DNA of 64,000 nucleotides from Diphasiastrum complanatum (taxonomy: Eukaryota > Streptophyta > Lycopodiopsida > Lycopodiales > Lycopodiaceae). Under the pieces are notes generated by a model that saw only the letters and a program-made list of their open reading frames with translations, had not been told where the DNA came from and searched no databases. The translations under genes were made by a program, and so were the position numbers. The first letter of the stretch is position 1, and each line of letters opens with the position of its first letter. Below, one piece after another: positions 32,011-45,779 of the stretch. Location of the stretch: positions 3,861,194 to 3,925,193 of the forward strand of contig CM055113.1 of assembly GCA_029204225.1 (NCBI GenBank), given 5' to 3'.

Positions 32011-35000
32011 CTCCCTCTTCAACATTGGATGCTAGTTTCAACATAGTCTTTGAGCACATTCCAAGATTAGATCTATGCATTAAATATAGGTCCTTTCCCA
32101 ATGGTTTGGTGAAGATATCAGCCACACACTCCTTTGAAGAGACATGTTGAAGCTCCACCTCTTTGGCAATGACTTGATCTCTCACAAAATGGTGAGCAAT
32201 CTCAATGTGCTTGCTCCTTGCATGAAAAACAGGATTGCTTGCCAAGCTTTGGGCTGAAAGGTTATCACAAAGTATGATTGGATTCTTCTCTGGTTCCAGC
32301 AAGTGAAGATCCAATAACATCCTCTTGATCCAAAGAATCTCCTTGGTGCATGTTGTTAATGCCTTGTACTCGGCTTCGGTGGAAGATAGAGAGATAGTTG
32401 GTTGCTTCTTTGATAGCCATGAGACCACTCCATCTCCAAGATAGATTGCAAAGGCACTTGTTGACTTCCTATCCATTTGATCACCTGCAAAATCTGAATC
32501 TGAAAATCCACAAAGGTTAGGTGTAGTACCTCCATACAAGATGCCAAAATCTCTAGATCCCGAGATGTATCTAAGTACTCTCTTTCCTAGCTTCCAATGA
32601 GCCTCACTAGGATCTTGCATAAATTGACTTAGTTTACCAACCACAAAGCTTAGATCAGGTCTTGTGATGGTTAACCATATAAGAGATCCTATTAGCTTTC
32701 TATAGAGAGTAATGTCCTTGAAGGATCTTTCATTACTTCTTGTAGTTAGCTTTACATTTGATTCCATAGGAGTAGAAACAACTTTACAATCTTCCATATG
32801 AAACCTTTTTAGAATAGAGTTAACATACTTTTCTTGACATATGAATGTAGATTTAGAAGTTCTAATAATCTCTATTCCTAAGATATAATGAAGTTTACCA
32901 AGATCTTGAATTTCAAACTCTCTTTTGAGTGCCATCTTGATTTCATCTATATCTAGATTGTTACCACCACTTAAGATAATGTCATCAACATAGATCAAAA
33001 GTAAAGTGATATCATTTTCATTCAATCTAAAGTAGAGAGAATGATCATACCCACTCATAACAAAGTTTTGAAAAAGTAAGAAGGAATTGAGCTTAGCATA
33101 CCAACTCCTTGGTGCTTGCTTTAGCCCATACAAACTCTTTTGGAGATAGCACACATGATTAGGCTCATCATGTGAAACATAGCCCTCGGGTTGCTCCATG
33201 TAAATATCTTCTTCAAGATCACCATTCAAGAAGGCATTAGTAACATCCATTTGCCACATATCCCAATCATAAAGAGTTGCAAGAGAGATTAGGATTCGAA
33301 TAGTTACCATCTTTGCCACGGGTGCAAAGGTCTCATCATAGTCAATACCATATTCTTGAGCATACCCCTTTGCCACCAACCTTGCCTTGTACTTGTTGAT
33401 TGATCCATCTTGATTTGTCTTGATCTTGAAGATCCACTTACAACCAATTGCCTTCTTGTCCTTTGGAAGCTTTACCGACCTCCATGTGTTGCTTTTGATG
33501 AGTGCTTGATGCTCATGATCCATGGCTTGGATCCATTCCTTCTTTTGAATTGCTTCACCTACACAAGTTGGTTCATCAAAAGAGGTAAGAAAAGCAAAGT
33601 TAGAGTTGTCCACCACTTGCTTTCCTTTTTCATCATAGGTTAGCCTTGATGGCTTAGCCCTTTGCCTTTGAGCCTTCCTTGAAGTTTGCTTTGGAGTGGC
33701 ATCTCCATCTTCATCCAAGACATCTTGCACATCATGATGATTAGTAGGCACATCAACATCAACATCAACAACATTGGAAACATTCTCTTCATGAAAGATG
33801 ACATCCCTACTTATGACAACTTTCTTTGTAGAAGGAATGTACACTTTGTAAGCCTTGCTTACTTCACTATAGCCAACAAACACACCCTTCTTTGATGAAG
33901 GATCTTCTTTAGTTCTATCATCAAGTGTGATATTGACAAAACATGTACATCCAAAGATCCTACAATGCTTGACACTCGGCCTTCTACCATAAAGAACCTC
34001 ATGAGGAGTTTTACCATCCAAGGAAGCACTTGTCCATCTATTACATAGATAGTTAGCACATGCTAAAGCTTCCCCCCAAAAAGACTTAGCAAGATTAGCA
34101 TGTAGTCTCATTGCCTTGGCACATTCACAAAGGGTTCTATTCTTCCTCTCGGCCACTCCATTCTGTTGTGGAGTCCTAGGACTAGACATCTCCCTCTTAA
34201 TCCCATGTGCTATACAAAAGTCTTTGAACCTATTTGAGGTGTATTCCCCTCCATTATCAGATTTTAAGCATTTGATCTTTGTATTGAATTGGTTTTCCAT
34301 TTCATTCTTGAACTTGACAAATGCAGCAAACACTTCATCCTTACTTTTAAGAAGATAGATCCAAGTATACCTACTAAAGTCATCAATGAAAGTTGCATAC
34401 ATCTTTGCCCCACCATTGCTAGTTGTACTAGAAGAATGAATATCAGAATGCACAAGTTGAAAAGCTTCTTTAGATCTAGAAGTAGATCTAGAATAAGCAA
34501 GTCTATGAGATTTGGACAAGGCACAATGTTCACAAACACTATTGTTTGCAACAAGACTTTTAGGGAGACCAAGAACAAGCTCTTTCTTTGCCATTACCTC
34601 CAAAGATTTGAAGTTGGGATGGCCCAACCTCTTGTGCCAAACTTCTTGGTTTGTCAATTGCTCCCTAGCCATACATCCTTCATGATTAGAGATCACACAT
34701 GCATCAAGCTTGAAAAGTTTACCATGCCTCCTACCTTGAGCAATCAAGGATCCACATTTACTTATCAAACATGCATCTCCAATGAACTCCACATCAAGTC
34801 CTTTGTCAATCATTTGACTTACACTAAGCAAATTCTTAGTGATTGAAGGAATGTACAAAACATTTTCAAGATTTGCTTTCCTATTTGTTGAAAGGGAAAT
34901 AGGAATAGTGCCTATGCCTTTGATGTCACATTGACCATCATTTGCAGTGTAGATGATGTTACCTTCTCCCTCATAAGACAATAAGGATGTAAAGTATTCC

Positions 35001-35959
35001 TTATGTCTTGTCATGTGAGATGAGGCTCCACTATCAATCCACCAAGGATCATTATCATCTATGTTGGCTAACAAACTTGAAGTCATAACAAGTGATTCAC
35101 ATGTGTTATGTTCTTCCTCATCTATTGTAAGATTTCCTTGCCTCTCTCCTTGCTCTCTTTTCTTCTTATAACATTCATTTGCAAAATGACCTTTTATCCC
35201 ACAATAAAAGCACTTGAACTTTGACTTATTGTTCTTAGTAGAAGAGGAAGAGGAAGAGTGATCATCATGATCAAAGTTACCACCTTTGGACCATTTCCCT
35301 TTGCCTTTACCTTTGCCCTTGAATTTGCCTTTTGTGAAGAAAGCCTCTTCACCTCCACCTTGCAAGGATGCACCATCAAGCTTTGATTGCAACCTATGTT
35401 CTTCAGCCAATAAGATTTCTTGCAAGTCAACCACACTTGGCAAGACTCTTTGAATGGCAAAACTTTGCACAAGGTTAGCATGTTCATTTAGCAAACCATT
35501 CAACATAACTTGGACTATTTCACCATCTTTTATGTTCTCATCAATGCATGCTAAATCATCACTTAGGGACTTAACTCTCAAGATAAATGCATGAGCACTT
35601 TCACCCTCTCTTTGCCTACTAAAAAATATTTGTCTCCTTAGGGTCAATACCCTAGATGTGGACTTTGATTCAAAGAGCTTCTTTAAGGCATTCCATGCCT
35701 CACTTGCACTTTGACACTTTCCAACTTCCTTGAGAAGTTCATTTGTAACATTCATTTTAATGATATGAAGAGCCCTTTTGGCCTTCTTATCAAACCTTTG
35801 TTGCTCTTGAAGTGTGAGAGGTCTCTCTTCAATTTCTGCAACTATGTCCATGAGTTCATTAAACTCAAGTAAGGACTCCATCCTCACTTTCCAAGTAGAG
35901 TAGTTTGATGAACTCAACCTTTCACTAGACTCTAGCATGATCCCACCATTGGAAGCCAT
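32006..35959 (-). CDS. Copia Gag-Pol polyprotein, intact
   Basis: 1317 codons. Gag with SSNYSTWKVRMESLLEF, zinc knuckle CFYCGIKGHFANEC at 250-263, protease WWIDSGASSHMT (D309), integrase with HKRLGHPN and the D506, D568, E604 triad (SDNGGEY intact), reverse transcriptase with KARLVAKGYAQ, PEGYVS, KSLYGLKQAPRSWY and YVDD at 990-993, RNase H with SDSDFAGDQMDRKSTS, STEAEYKAL and SKHIEIAHHF, ending ADIFTKPLGKDL. The length and order are standard for a single-frame copia element. The last codons (NVEEGV) are encoded by the polypurine tract and the first bases of the LTR. No stop or frameshift is seen, so it may be functional. Confidence 0.95.
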   Translation of the reverse strand: MASNGGIMLESSERLSSSNYSTWKVRMESLLEFNELMDIVAEIEERPLTLQEQQRFDKKAKRALHIIKMNVTNELLKEVGKCQSASEAWNALKKLFESKSTSRVLTLRRQIFFSRQREGESAHAFILRVKSLSDDLACIDENIKDGEIVQVMLNGLLNEHANLVQSFAIQRVLPSVVDLQEILLAEEHRLQSKLDGASLQGGGEEAFFTKGKFKGKGKGKGKWSKGGNFDHDDHSSSSSSTKNNKSKFKCFYCGIKGHFANECYKKKREQGERQGNLTIDEEEHNTCESLVMTSSLLANIDDNDPWWIDSGASSHMTRHKEYFTSLLSYEGEGNIIYTANDGQCDIKGIGTIPISLSTNRKANLENVLYIPSITKNLLSVSQMIDKGLDVEFIGDACLISKCGSLIAQGRRHGKLFKLDACVISNHEGCMAREQLTNQEVWHKRLGHPNFKSLEVMAKKELVLGLPKSLVANNSVCEHCALSKSHRLAYSRSTSRSKEAFQLVHSDIHSSSTTSNGGAKMYATFIDDFSRYTWIYLLKSKDEVFAAFVKFKNEMENQFNTKIKCLKSDNGGEYTSNRFKDFCIAHGIKREMSSPRTPQQNGVAERKNRTLCECAKAMRLHANLAKSFWGEALACANYLCNRWTSASLDGKTPHEVLYGRRPSVKHCRIFGCTCFVNITLDDRTKEDPSSKKGVFVGYSEVSKAYKVYIPSTKKVVISRDVIFHEENVSNVVDVDVDVPTNHHDVQDVLDEDGDATPKQTSRKAQRQRAKPSRLTYDEKGKQVVDNSNFAFLTSFDEPTCVGEAIQKKEWIQAMDHEHQALIKSNTWRSVKLPKDKKAIGCKWIFKIKTNQDGSINKYKARLVAKGYAQEYGIDYDETFAPVAKMVTIRILISLATLYDWDMWQMDVTNAFLNGDLEEDIYMEQPEGYVSHDEPNHVCYLQKSLYGLKQAPRSWYAKLNSFLLFQNFVMSGYDHSLYFRLNENDITLLLIYVDDIILSGGNNLDIDEIKMALKREFEIQDLGKLHYILGIEIIRTSKSTFICQEKYVNSILKRFHMEDCKVVSTPMESNVKLTTRSNERSFKDITLYRKLIGSLIWLTITRPDLSFVVGKLSQFMQDPSEAHWKLGKRVLRYISGSRDFGILYGGTTPNLCGFSDSDFAGDQMDRKSTSAFAIYLGDGVVSWLSKKQPTISLSSTEAEYKALTTCTKEILWIKRMLLDLHLLEPEKNPIILCDNLSAQSLASNPVFHARSKHIEIAHHFVRDQVIAKEVELQHVSSKECVADIFTKPLGKDLYLMHRSNLGMCSKTMLKLASNVEEGV

Positions 35960-37119
35960 GATTCTAATGTTTCTTCAACTTTTAGGTTCTGTCCTAAAGC
36001 ACTTAGCACTCACTTTTCTCTCAACAAATGATAGATAAAGAGATCTATGAAGATTTAGGACCCTAAAACACTTCTATCTTGAACCTAGATGGTTTCCAAG
36101 CATAGAAAGGAAGATTGAAACACATGCAACACTTTGCACACACTAAGAATGGATTACAAAATCAAACCAACCTGAACACACTCTTGCTTAAGCTCTCAAA
36201 CTTTCCAGCAAGTGACCAAATCAAGTTATGGTGTGAAGAGTTACTTGCATTCTTAGAAAATACCCAAAACTAGGATGCCAAGATTACCTAGTAATGAACA
36301 AACTTGATCAACATATGATCAACACACTAAGATATTGATTCAACATGTAAAACCACATGTAAACCACACTTCTAAAAGTTTATAAACTCCAGCAAGTGAT
36401 AAATACAAGATTTAGAGGTGAATGAATGAGCACACTTAGTGAATCACAAGACTAGCTTCACTATCTTGTCAAATCTTGGTGTTTAGATGTAGATCTAAGA
36501 TCACTTCACATGAGAATGTTCCTCAACCTGTTAAGAACATGAAAACACACTTGCATAATGGTTAACACCTTCCAGCAAATGCTCCAATCAAATTACATAA
36601 GGAGAGTTACTTACATGCTCAACAAAGTACACCAAAATTTATGCCAAAATTGATGACAATCTTTACAATATGCTCTTCACAATGGAGCTTACAATATGTT
36701 CACCCAAAAAAGGGGATCTTTCATCCAAATGGGAGCTTTGCTCAGCCTTTAGGAGAATTACAACTCACTCAAAAGAGCATTTGTCATCCACTTAAGGAGA
36801 AGTTTCATCCACTTAAGGAGAGTGTTCATCCAAGAATGGAGATTGTCAACAATAGGATTGAAAAGAACATTGTTAGTATTGAATATGCACAAGCCTCACA
36901 ATCACAAATGATTAGGTGTTATGATCTGATCCAAAATAGTTTCTTTTCAGCCTCTGATCTTCAATAGACCTGAAATATGCTTTTGATCCACAAGTTCAAC
37001 TCACAAAACAAGGGTTAGTAAGATTTGATCAACAAAGCAATGCAAAATCATGCTAGAACTTGATCAAACATCCAAATATCACCAAAAATGGAATACTTAC
37101 TGTAAATAGAAGCCAACCA
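35960..37119 (-). other. Untranslated leader of element B
   Basis: 1160 bp, nearly identical to the leader of element A, with the same degenerate TTGCTGGAA units and splice-like GTAAGT and TTTTCAG motifs. An open stretch at 36641-36967 in the opposite sense is also present in A and has no recognisable domain. Confidence 0.7.
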
Positions 37120-37131
37120 GCTCTGATACCA
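37120..37131 (-). other. Primer binding site of element B
   Basis: On the plus strand GCTCTGATACCA, the complement of the tRNA-iMet site TGGTATCAGAGC, directly against the LTR. Confidence 0.9.
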
Positions 37132-37786
37132 TGTGAAAAATACAGATCCTAAGTGGATCTAAACTCCAAGATCATTGGCTTGAATGCTTGCACTCCAAAC
37201 TACATAAGCTAGGAATTGGCAACACATTCTATGCTACCTAGAATGCAAAGAACTTGATCAAAAAGCATTTACCACAAATGGAAACTTCAATAAACATCAA
37301 GTGCGGCCCAAAATAGCATTATACAGTCCATAATACATCAGCCTATCACTTTTGGAAAGCACCTAAGATCATACACAATAGCTTGAAGACAATACACACA
37401 ACAATGCTCTCAATGGAGGAAGAAACAATGACAATGATCTATTGATCTCAATGAAGCATACAAAAGGTTTCTCCAACCTGTTCTCCACGACTTCCCTACT
37501 ATTTATGGATGAGGAAGATGACTCTCTCTCCTCTCTCTAGAAGGTACTTGACCCTAGATATTCCCTATATAGGAAAAATAGCTAAAAATGGCTTATATGA
37601 CCAAAATACATCAAAATGGTCTCATTTTGAAGGGTATGAAGTTTGACACTTCATCATACTGAAAAAATACAGTAAATAAAAACATTGTGGCCTGGTTCAC
37701 ATGTGTGAAACTCCAGAACCAAAACTATTTATAATTTTAGCCAATTTAGGCCTCAAACTAGCTAGGAAATGTTGACAATTTTCACA
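37132..37786 (-). repeat. 5' LTR of element B
   Basis: 655 bp, paired with 31356-32010. The palindrome here reads TTCACATGTGTGAA on the plus strand (37696-37709), which differs from the other LTR by two CpG-type transitions. Confidence 0.93.
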
Positions 37787-38755
37787 CTGACTCCTCAGAG
37801 TTAGTGATCATAGAGAGAGTGTAAATATTCAAAGCGATAGTTATTCTCTTGTTTTTGTTAGTAGGATCGCGCGCTTATCAACGCTATTTTTTTGTGGTCT
37901 GATCATTGTTTTTACAGCTCTAATATACAAATTCGCTATTGTTCCATTCTCTTACATTGTTGTTGAATATTAAATAAATCTCACTCTTCTTCCGCAATAT
38001 CACAGACAAGGAAATGTATGGATGTCCTTGATGCCTAATTATAATTACATTCCTTTATATCAAATATCAGGATCAGTGAATTGCATGGTTGTCTTAGATG
38101 CCTAGTAGTTTTTGCAATTTATCTGAACGGTTGTCTAAGACACCTACACTGATACTCTCATTAGAGCAGCTCATTAATATTCGTTTTCCAAGTAATCTGA
38201 AATCTTTTAATAAGAATTTGTTTTATCAGTTGGCATCAACATCCAAGCCAACAGATTGGAGAGAGTTAGGCCCAATAGAAAAAATTATCTCTTAGTGTAT
38301 TTCTAAAGGTCGATATAGTACTTCAATGCACAGATAGATAATTTGAGAATTATTCCATCTCCAAGTACTTATTTAATATTGAAGTCAAACTAAGGATTGA
38401 TTTTCAAGGTAAATGTGAAAAGTAAAATGATTGATTTGTTAGCTTTTGAACTTGATCTTCATGTTTGGTCGATTGCTCATCAAGTGTTTCATATAAACTT
38501 AGTATTTAATGATAATGACAATTGGATATATTGAAGATTTTGCCCATTTGGAGGACTTAACGTTCAATGTACCTTTGGACCTTGAAAGAGTACTCAGAAT
38601 CAGAGATAGACATTTGAGAAATCGTTCTATCTTTGAGTGCTTGCTTAGTTGGTTGGTCAGATTGAGAATAATGATTCATGGGAAAGAGTTAAAAGCATAC
38701 AAATTTGGATCTTCTTGCTCATTTTGAGGACGGAATTAGTTTAAGAGAGGAATAA
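37787..38755 (+). pseudogene. Gypsy integrase C-terminus with chromodomain, decayed
   Basis: The first 600 bp or so hold nothing I can name. From about 38480, across several frames, the text reads like the end of a plant chromovirus pol: HQVFHINLVF, then LERVLRIRDRHLRNRSIFEC, then DSWERVKS, the chromodomain-like end. The phrase GGACGGAATTAGTTTAAGAG follows, which usually precedes the 3' LTR. TGTTATGTCCATGTC at about 38756 would be the LTR start, without a second copy in the window. Confidence 0.5.
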
Positions 38756-38873
38756 TGTTATGTCCATGTCTAGTATGTGGGATTCAGAATAATTCTTGAC
38801 ATAGTGTATAACATTGTCTCAATTAATTTTGGACTTTATTAACACTTTTGGACTATTTTTTGGATTTGGCAAC

Positions 38874-39003
38874 TCCATGCTCCATCTGCCGCGACGGATG
38901 GAGCCTCCCAAAAAAAAAAAAGCAATTTTTTTTTTGAAAAAGAATTCGTTTTTGTTTTTTTAGTATGGGAGGCTCCACTCATCACGGCGGGTGGACAGCT
39001 CCC
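38874..39003. mobile_element. Short inverted-repeat (MITE-like) element
   Basis: 38882-38910 (CCATCTGCCGCGACGGATGG, then AGCCTCCCA) pairs as an imperfect inverted repeat with 38966-38995 (TGGGAGGCTCC, then CGGCGGGTGGA). They are separated by an A/T-rich loop of about 55 bp. The arms match at roughly four in five positions. No coding; possible foldback element, target duplication not identified. Confidence 0.4.
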
Positions 39004-39217
39004 ACACACCTTTAACATAAATATTATAATATATACAATGGTTTAATTGTACACCCCATGCATATGCATGAGGTGAGGGGATGTATGGGGTGTGCACGTA
39101 TACATCCTATTTTGACATACTTTTTTATTGTAAGTTTTTCTTTTTGTATGGAAAGGGTGCATCTTCTCATATATATCTCCCATATATATGTACAAAAGAT
39201 TATCCTCTCTCTCAACA

Positions 39218-39220
<3 letters not shown>
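39004..39220. other. Unique AT-rich spacer
   Basis: No gene. It includes a GTACACCCCATGCATATGC phrase and leads into the (CT)n tract. Confidence 0.4.
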
Positions 39221-39298
<78 letters not shown>

Positions 39299-39324
39299 GC
39301 ACACACACACACACACACACACAG
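39221..39324. repeat. (CT)n then (CA)n compound microsatellite
   Basis: About 60 bp of (CT)n followed by about 40 bp of (CA)n with one CACGCA interruption. Peptides such as CVCVCACVCVC and RERERE come only from this tract. Confidence 0.9.
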
Positions 39325-39540
39325 AGTATGCTAAGGGCCAACAACTAAGCATCGAGCTTTGTAACCTTCGGCTGTATTTGTTTCTTGTAGGCAGAGGAAG
39401 AAAATCTATTAGCGATGGATTAGCAATGGATATTGACATCATCAATGTGATTGGCAATCGATAGAATCTGCCTCTGGGAATAGTGAGCCATTAGCAATGG
39501 ATCTTGAAACCATCATTGTGATTGGCAACAGTGATGGGTT

Positions 39541-39610
39541 CTTCCTCTCACTCACTTGGATGCTCTCTCTCTCTCACTCACGGTTCTCACGGTCCTTATG
39601 CAACCTAAAT
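39541..39610. repeat. Isolated ACTCACGGTTCTCACGG piece
   Basis: A single unit of the (CT)n / ACTCACGGTTCTCACGG satellite (TTGGATGCTCTCTCT, ACTCACGGTTCTCACGG) away from the main arrays. Confidence 0.6.
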
Positions 39611-39765
39611 GCTCTAAACGAAGTGAATGGACCTCAACCTCAACCGCAGCCTCAACCGCACCGTAAATGCACCTGGATGAGTCCACAGATCGCCCATCGA
39701 TCAGATCAGATTAATGAATAGCAAACTGGCTAGTTGGATCCCTCTCTCTCTCTCTCTCTCTCTCT

Positions 39766-40755
<990 letters not shown>

Positions 40756-40771
40756 TCTCTATCTCTATCTA

Positions 40772-40850
<79 letters not shown>

Positions 40851-40990
40851 CCTAACCCTAAAATTTTACCCTAACTACCAACACCACCCTATCCCTAACC
40901 ATAACCAACACACATCATTTCATTACAAATTTTTATAAAATTCCATTCTCAAACCATGCAAAATTCTCCAAAATTCCATTTTCAAAACAT

Positions 40991-41074
<84 letters not shown>

Positions 41075-41254
41075 AAATAGTGGATCTAATGTGACCGTAA
41101 GTTCCCGCAAGTGCGTTAATTGCGGTCTCTTGTGACAATCGGTTCTGAACCAAAAGAGAATCAGTTACGGTCATTCACGGTCATGGAATGGACTGTAAAG
41201 GAACCAAAAGAATGTCATTTACAGTCGTTTTAGTCCCTTTGTGATCCTATGTGG

Positions 41255-41345
<91 letters not shown>
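40756..41345. repeat. (CT)n tracts with short unique spacers
   Basis: Long (CT)n runs at about 40774-40846, 40991-41073 and 41256-41344. Between them are short AC-rich spacers, one with AACCCTAAAATTTTACCCTA near 40850-40870 that looks superficially telomeric but is not a clean repeat. Confidence 0.8.
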
Positions 41346-41346
<1 letters not shown>

Positions 41347-42655
41347 CTCATAGTTCTCATGGTTGCCCCTCCCTTTGGTTCTCACAATTACTCCTCCCTT
41401 TGGCCCTCCCCAAAAAATGTGACCATTTAGGACCACAATGGACCTCCCTTTGGCCTTCCCTTGAACCCTCCCAAATGACCGCATAATAGGTTGTTTGCAT
41501 TCATTTATGGTCCCTTTGTGGTCCTATGCAACCCCTCTCCATGCTCTCTCTCTCTCTCTCTCTCTCTCTCCAGCATAGGTTTCACGATTGCCCCTCCCTT
41601 CGGCCTTCACGGTTCTCATGGTTGCCCCTCCCTTCGGTTCTCATGGTTACTCCTCCCTTTGGCCCTCCCCGAAAAAGGTGACCATTTAGGTTCCTCTCAT
41701 GGTTCCTCTCTCATGGTGGCTCTCACTGTCCTAACGGTTCTCACGGTGTTCTCTCTCTCACGATTCCTCTCACGGTTCCTCTCATTGTTCTAACAGTTCT
41801 CATGATACTCTCTCTCTCACAGTTCCTCTCTCACGGTTCCTCTCTCGCGGTTCCTCTCACTGTTCTAACGGTTCACATGGTTCTTGAATGCTATCAGTTC
41901 TCACAGGCCGTTGTTGACCCCTCCCAAACCACCGCAAAGGAGGTGTTTGCGGCCCCTCCACTCACTCACTCACTGGTCGTCATGGATCTGCAAACACACC
42001 TTATACCTCAATGTACTCCTTACATGATTAATTGTTTCATCAGAAGGTGTGTTTGTTGACCGACGGTTGTGATAGCAGGCTCATGGCTCAAGGTTCCGAT
42101 AGCAGGCTCTTCTCCTCACGCTTTTGATAGCATGCAGGTCACGATCTTCAACAACTCTTGGTAGTTGCGATCTTCAATAGCTCTTGCCAGTCGCGATATT
42201 CAACAGCTCTTGCCAGTTGCGATCCAACGGTTCTCATGGTTTTCACGAATCTCTCTCTCTCTCTCTCACCGCTAAGGACCTCATTTCACCACACTCACTC
42301 ACTCACTCACAGTTCTCTCCCTCTCTCACTCACTCACTCACTCACAGTTCCCACAATTCTCACGATGCTCAATCTCTCTAGGATGCATAGGGACATGAAT
42401 TAGGCCGCAAAGAGACTGCATAAGGATCGCAAATAGGCCACAAAGGGACCGCATAGGGGCAGTTAGGCCGCAAAGGGATCACATTTAGGCTGCATAAGGA
42501 CCGCCGCATAAGTAGTGCAATTAGGCCGCATAGGGACCACCGCCACCTAGATGAGAAAACCAGCATTCGTCAACGACATGACATACTGAATTTTCAAATC
42601 ATCGGCCACCACCTAGATCGGCCTCCATTGCCCGTCAATGACGAGCACTCTTTAC
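41346..42655. repeat. Satellite block II
   Basis: A mixture of the two satellite types: GGTTCTCATGGTTGCCCCTCCC and ACGGTTCCTCTCTC phrases, then GTTGTTGACCCCTCCCAAAC and CGCAAAGGAGGTGTTTGCGG at about 41915-41955, then GCATAGGGAC and TTAGGCCGCA phrases to 42640. It ends at CACTCTTTACTAGTATATA, the same border as block I. Less regular than blocks I and III. Confidence 0.75.
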
Positions 42656-43405
42656 TAGTATATATATATATGGACATATGTATATATATCTATATAGATA
42701 TATATGTATGTATGTATGTGTATAGATATATATACACCATTCTCTTCATGCTTACAACCTATATCTACATCTTCAACGTCCTAGAAAGCCATTTTGTCTG
42801 CAAGGCTTGCAAAATTCATGTTTCGTGGTTGGTTACATCCTTTTTCAACAGCATATGCATTAGGTCCTTCTACATAATTCTTATGCTCACAAAGTGTCAT
42901 AGTTATACTCTTTGTCTCCCTTTGTCCTTCCTTTGGCCCTTTATTCAAGATCCCATTAAGCTTAGCTCTTTGATGTGGCGGAAAGCTTTGCAGTGAACAT
43001 GCTTCAAGGATATCTTGTCCAAAAGTTTGCAAAGAAGCAAACTCAAATATCCCATTGTTGTTCTTAGTATCTAAAAGATAAACTAATTTTTCCTACATTG
43101 AGAGTGGTTTTTAAGTTTGCTTTTCAAGGATTTTTAATGGAGTACATTGAGCAAATTTCATTTCCTTGTTCCTTGGTAATGCTCTTCCCTTCAAATCTTA
43201 AGGTGACCTCACATTTCCCTAAAAGGCTCTCTCATTTCTTCTACAGGTCACTTTGAGTGTCAAATAGCAATTTCTAAAAGGGAAAAGTGTGCTAAATAAT
43301 CGTTCAAACATAACATTTTAGGTAGCTAAATACAACTTTCAATAAACATATTCTTCAAGTAGGTATTTGTTTTTACAAATATTGAGTACAATGTTCTTTA
43401 AGTAG
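42656..43405. other. AT-rich junction and an unassigned open stretch
   Basis: An imperfect (TA/TATG)n tract at about 42656-42735. On the minus strand 43032-42781 an 84-codon stretch (TFGQDILEACSLQSFPPHQR, then NGILNKGPKEGQR) looks coding-like in composition but I do not recognise it. It may be one exon of a decayed gene. Confidence 0.3.
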
Positions 43406-43625
43406 CACTACAAGAACTGCCGCGATTTCCGACGGGTTTTCTGACGTGAAATCGCGTTTTAATTTTTTTTTGAATCGACGCGGGTGTCGAAAAATGCATC
43501 GCTATAAGGTCGTCGGAATCTGTTGAAATCCACGCCAAGCCCAAAACCGGCAACCGACCGGTAAAAAGAAACTGGAGAACATGCCATGTGGACGTCGGAT
43601 TATGACGGCCCGACGACATGGATGT
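43406..43625 (+). mobile_element. CACTA-type transposon terminus, truncated
   Basis: CACTACAAGAA at 43406 is the canonical end of plant CACTA (En/Spm) elements. It is followed by GATTTCCGACGGGTTTTCTG and further CGACG-type subterminal motifs, inverted copies (GTCGTCGG) included, as expected for transposase-binding subterminal repeats. After about 220 bp it is replaced by satellite block III, and no opposite end is seen in the window. Confidence 0.6.
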
Positions 43626-45190
<1,565 letters not shown>

Positions 45191-45452
45191 CCTCCCCTCT
45201 TTTGTGGTCCTATGAGGTTCTATATAGCCCCTCCCTTCATCCCTCCCCTACATTTCTCTATTTCGCAGGATGTGCTGAATGCATAGGATATTGGTTTGGA
45301 CTTCTAGGGGATGTTCAACCAGATGCTGAGAAAACTGATATCAAATCGAGGAATTCTATCAAAATCACCTCTCCCATCTTTCACACAAGCGTAGAGGGAT
45401 TCTAGCAAAAGCATGTCTCCCATCTTTCACCCAAGCGTAGAGAGAGATAGAG

Positions 45453-45687
45453 ATGGCGGAAATGAGCTTCTCATCGATCGGCATTCTTAGGCCCCGCGGG
45501 GTCGCACCTCCCATGGCTGGATGTTGCCTCTTTGGACTGGTCAATAGATACAAATTTGTGTTCTCTACACATTGGAGTAGAGCTAGATCCAACAAGGCGA
45601 CATTGCAAGTATGTGAGCGGTGTAATTTTGGCTGGAGTTCCAAGACCTATATGTCACCTGAATTGAGGAACAGCCCCGGGAAGACAA
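45453..45687 (+). CDS. Possible first exon of a plastid-targeted host protein
   Basis: ATG at 45453 in a purine-rich context. About 78 residues, Ser/Arg-rich and poor in acidic residues (MAEMSFSSIGILRPRGVAPP start), resembling a plastid transit peptide. A strong donor, GTAAGT, lies at 45688. The frame would continue to a stop at 45771 if unspliced. No following exon is found, because LTR-element sequence starts soon after, so it is at best a fragment. I do not recognise the protein. Confidence 0.3.
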
Positions 45688-45779
45688 GTAAGTTTCAAGC
45701 AATGGCGACTTTGATTATAGAAGAAGCACCGAATGGAGTCAATTTGGCTTCTCTGAAGAAAGGCGTGTGGTGAGGATCC

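Larger units (their letters stand above)
31356..37786 (-). mobile_element. Copia element B, full length, apparently autonomous
   Basis: 6431 bp on the minus strand with 655-bp LTRs that differ at only about three positions by eye. All three are C/T changes, two of them in CpG sites of the palindrome. Gag, protease, integrase, reverse transcriptase and RNase H lie in one uninterrupted frame. The 5-bp flanks do not match (ACAAA on the left, CTGAC on the right), unlike elements A and D, so it may have recombined after insertion. It shares gag to integrase and R-U5 with A and C and could supply their missing reverse transcriptase in trans. Confidence 0.93.

Noticed and set aside
31356-37786. Two separate LTR elements rather than one element B
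   Set aside because: Both LTRs are the same family and orientation, with primer site and polypurine tract correctly placed around one continuous frame. Only the missing target duplication is odd.
39024-39344. Cys/Val-alternating peptide on the minus strand
   Set aside because: It is the translation of the (CA)n/(GT)n tract and not a gene.
40845-40875. Telomere-like CCCTAAA words
   Set aside because: Only two or three imperfect words in AC-rich sequence; no array.
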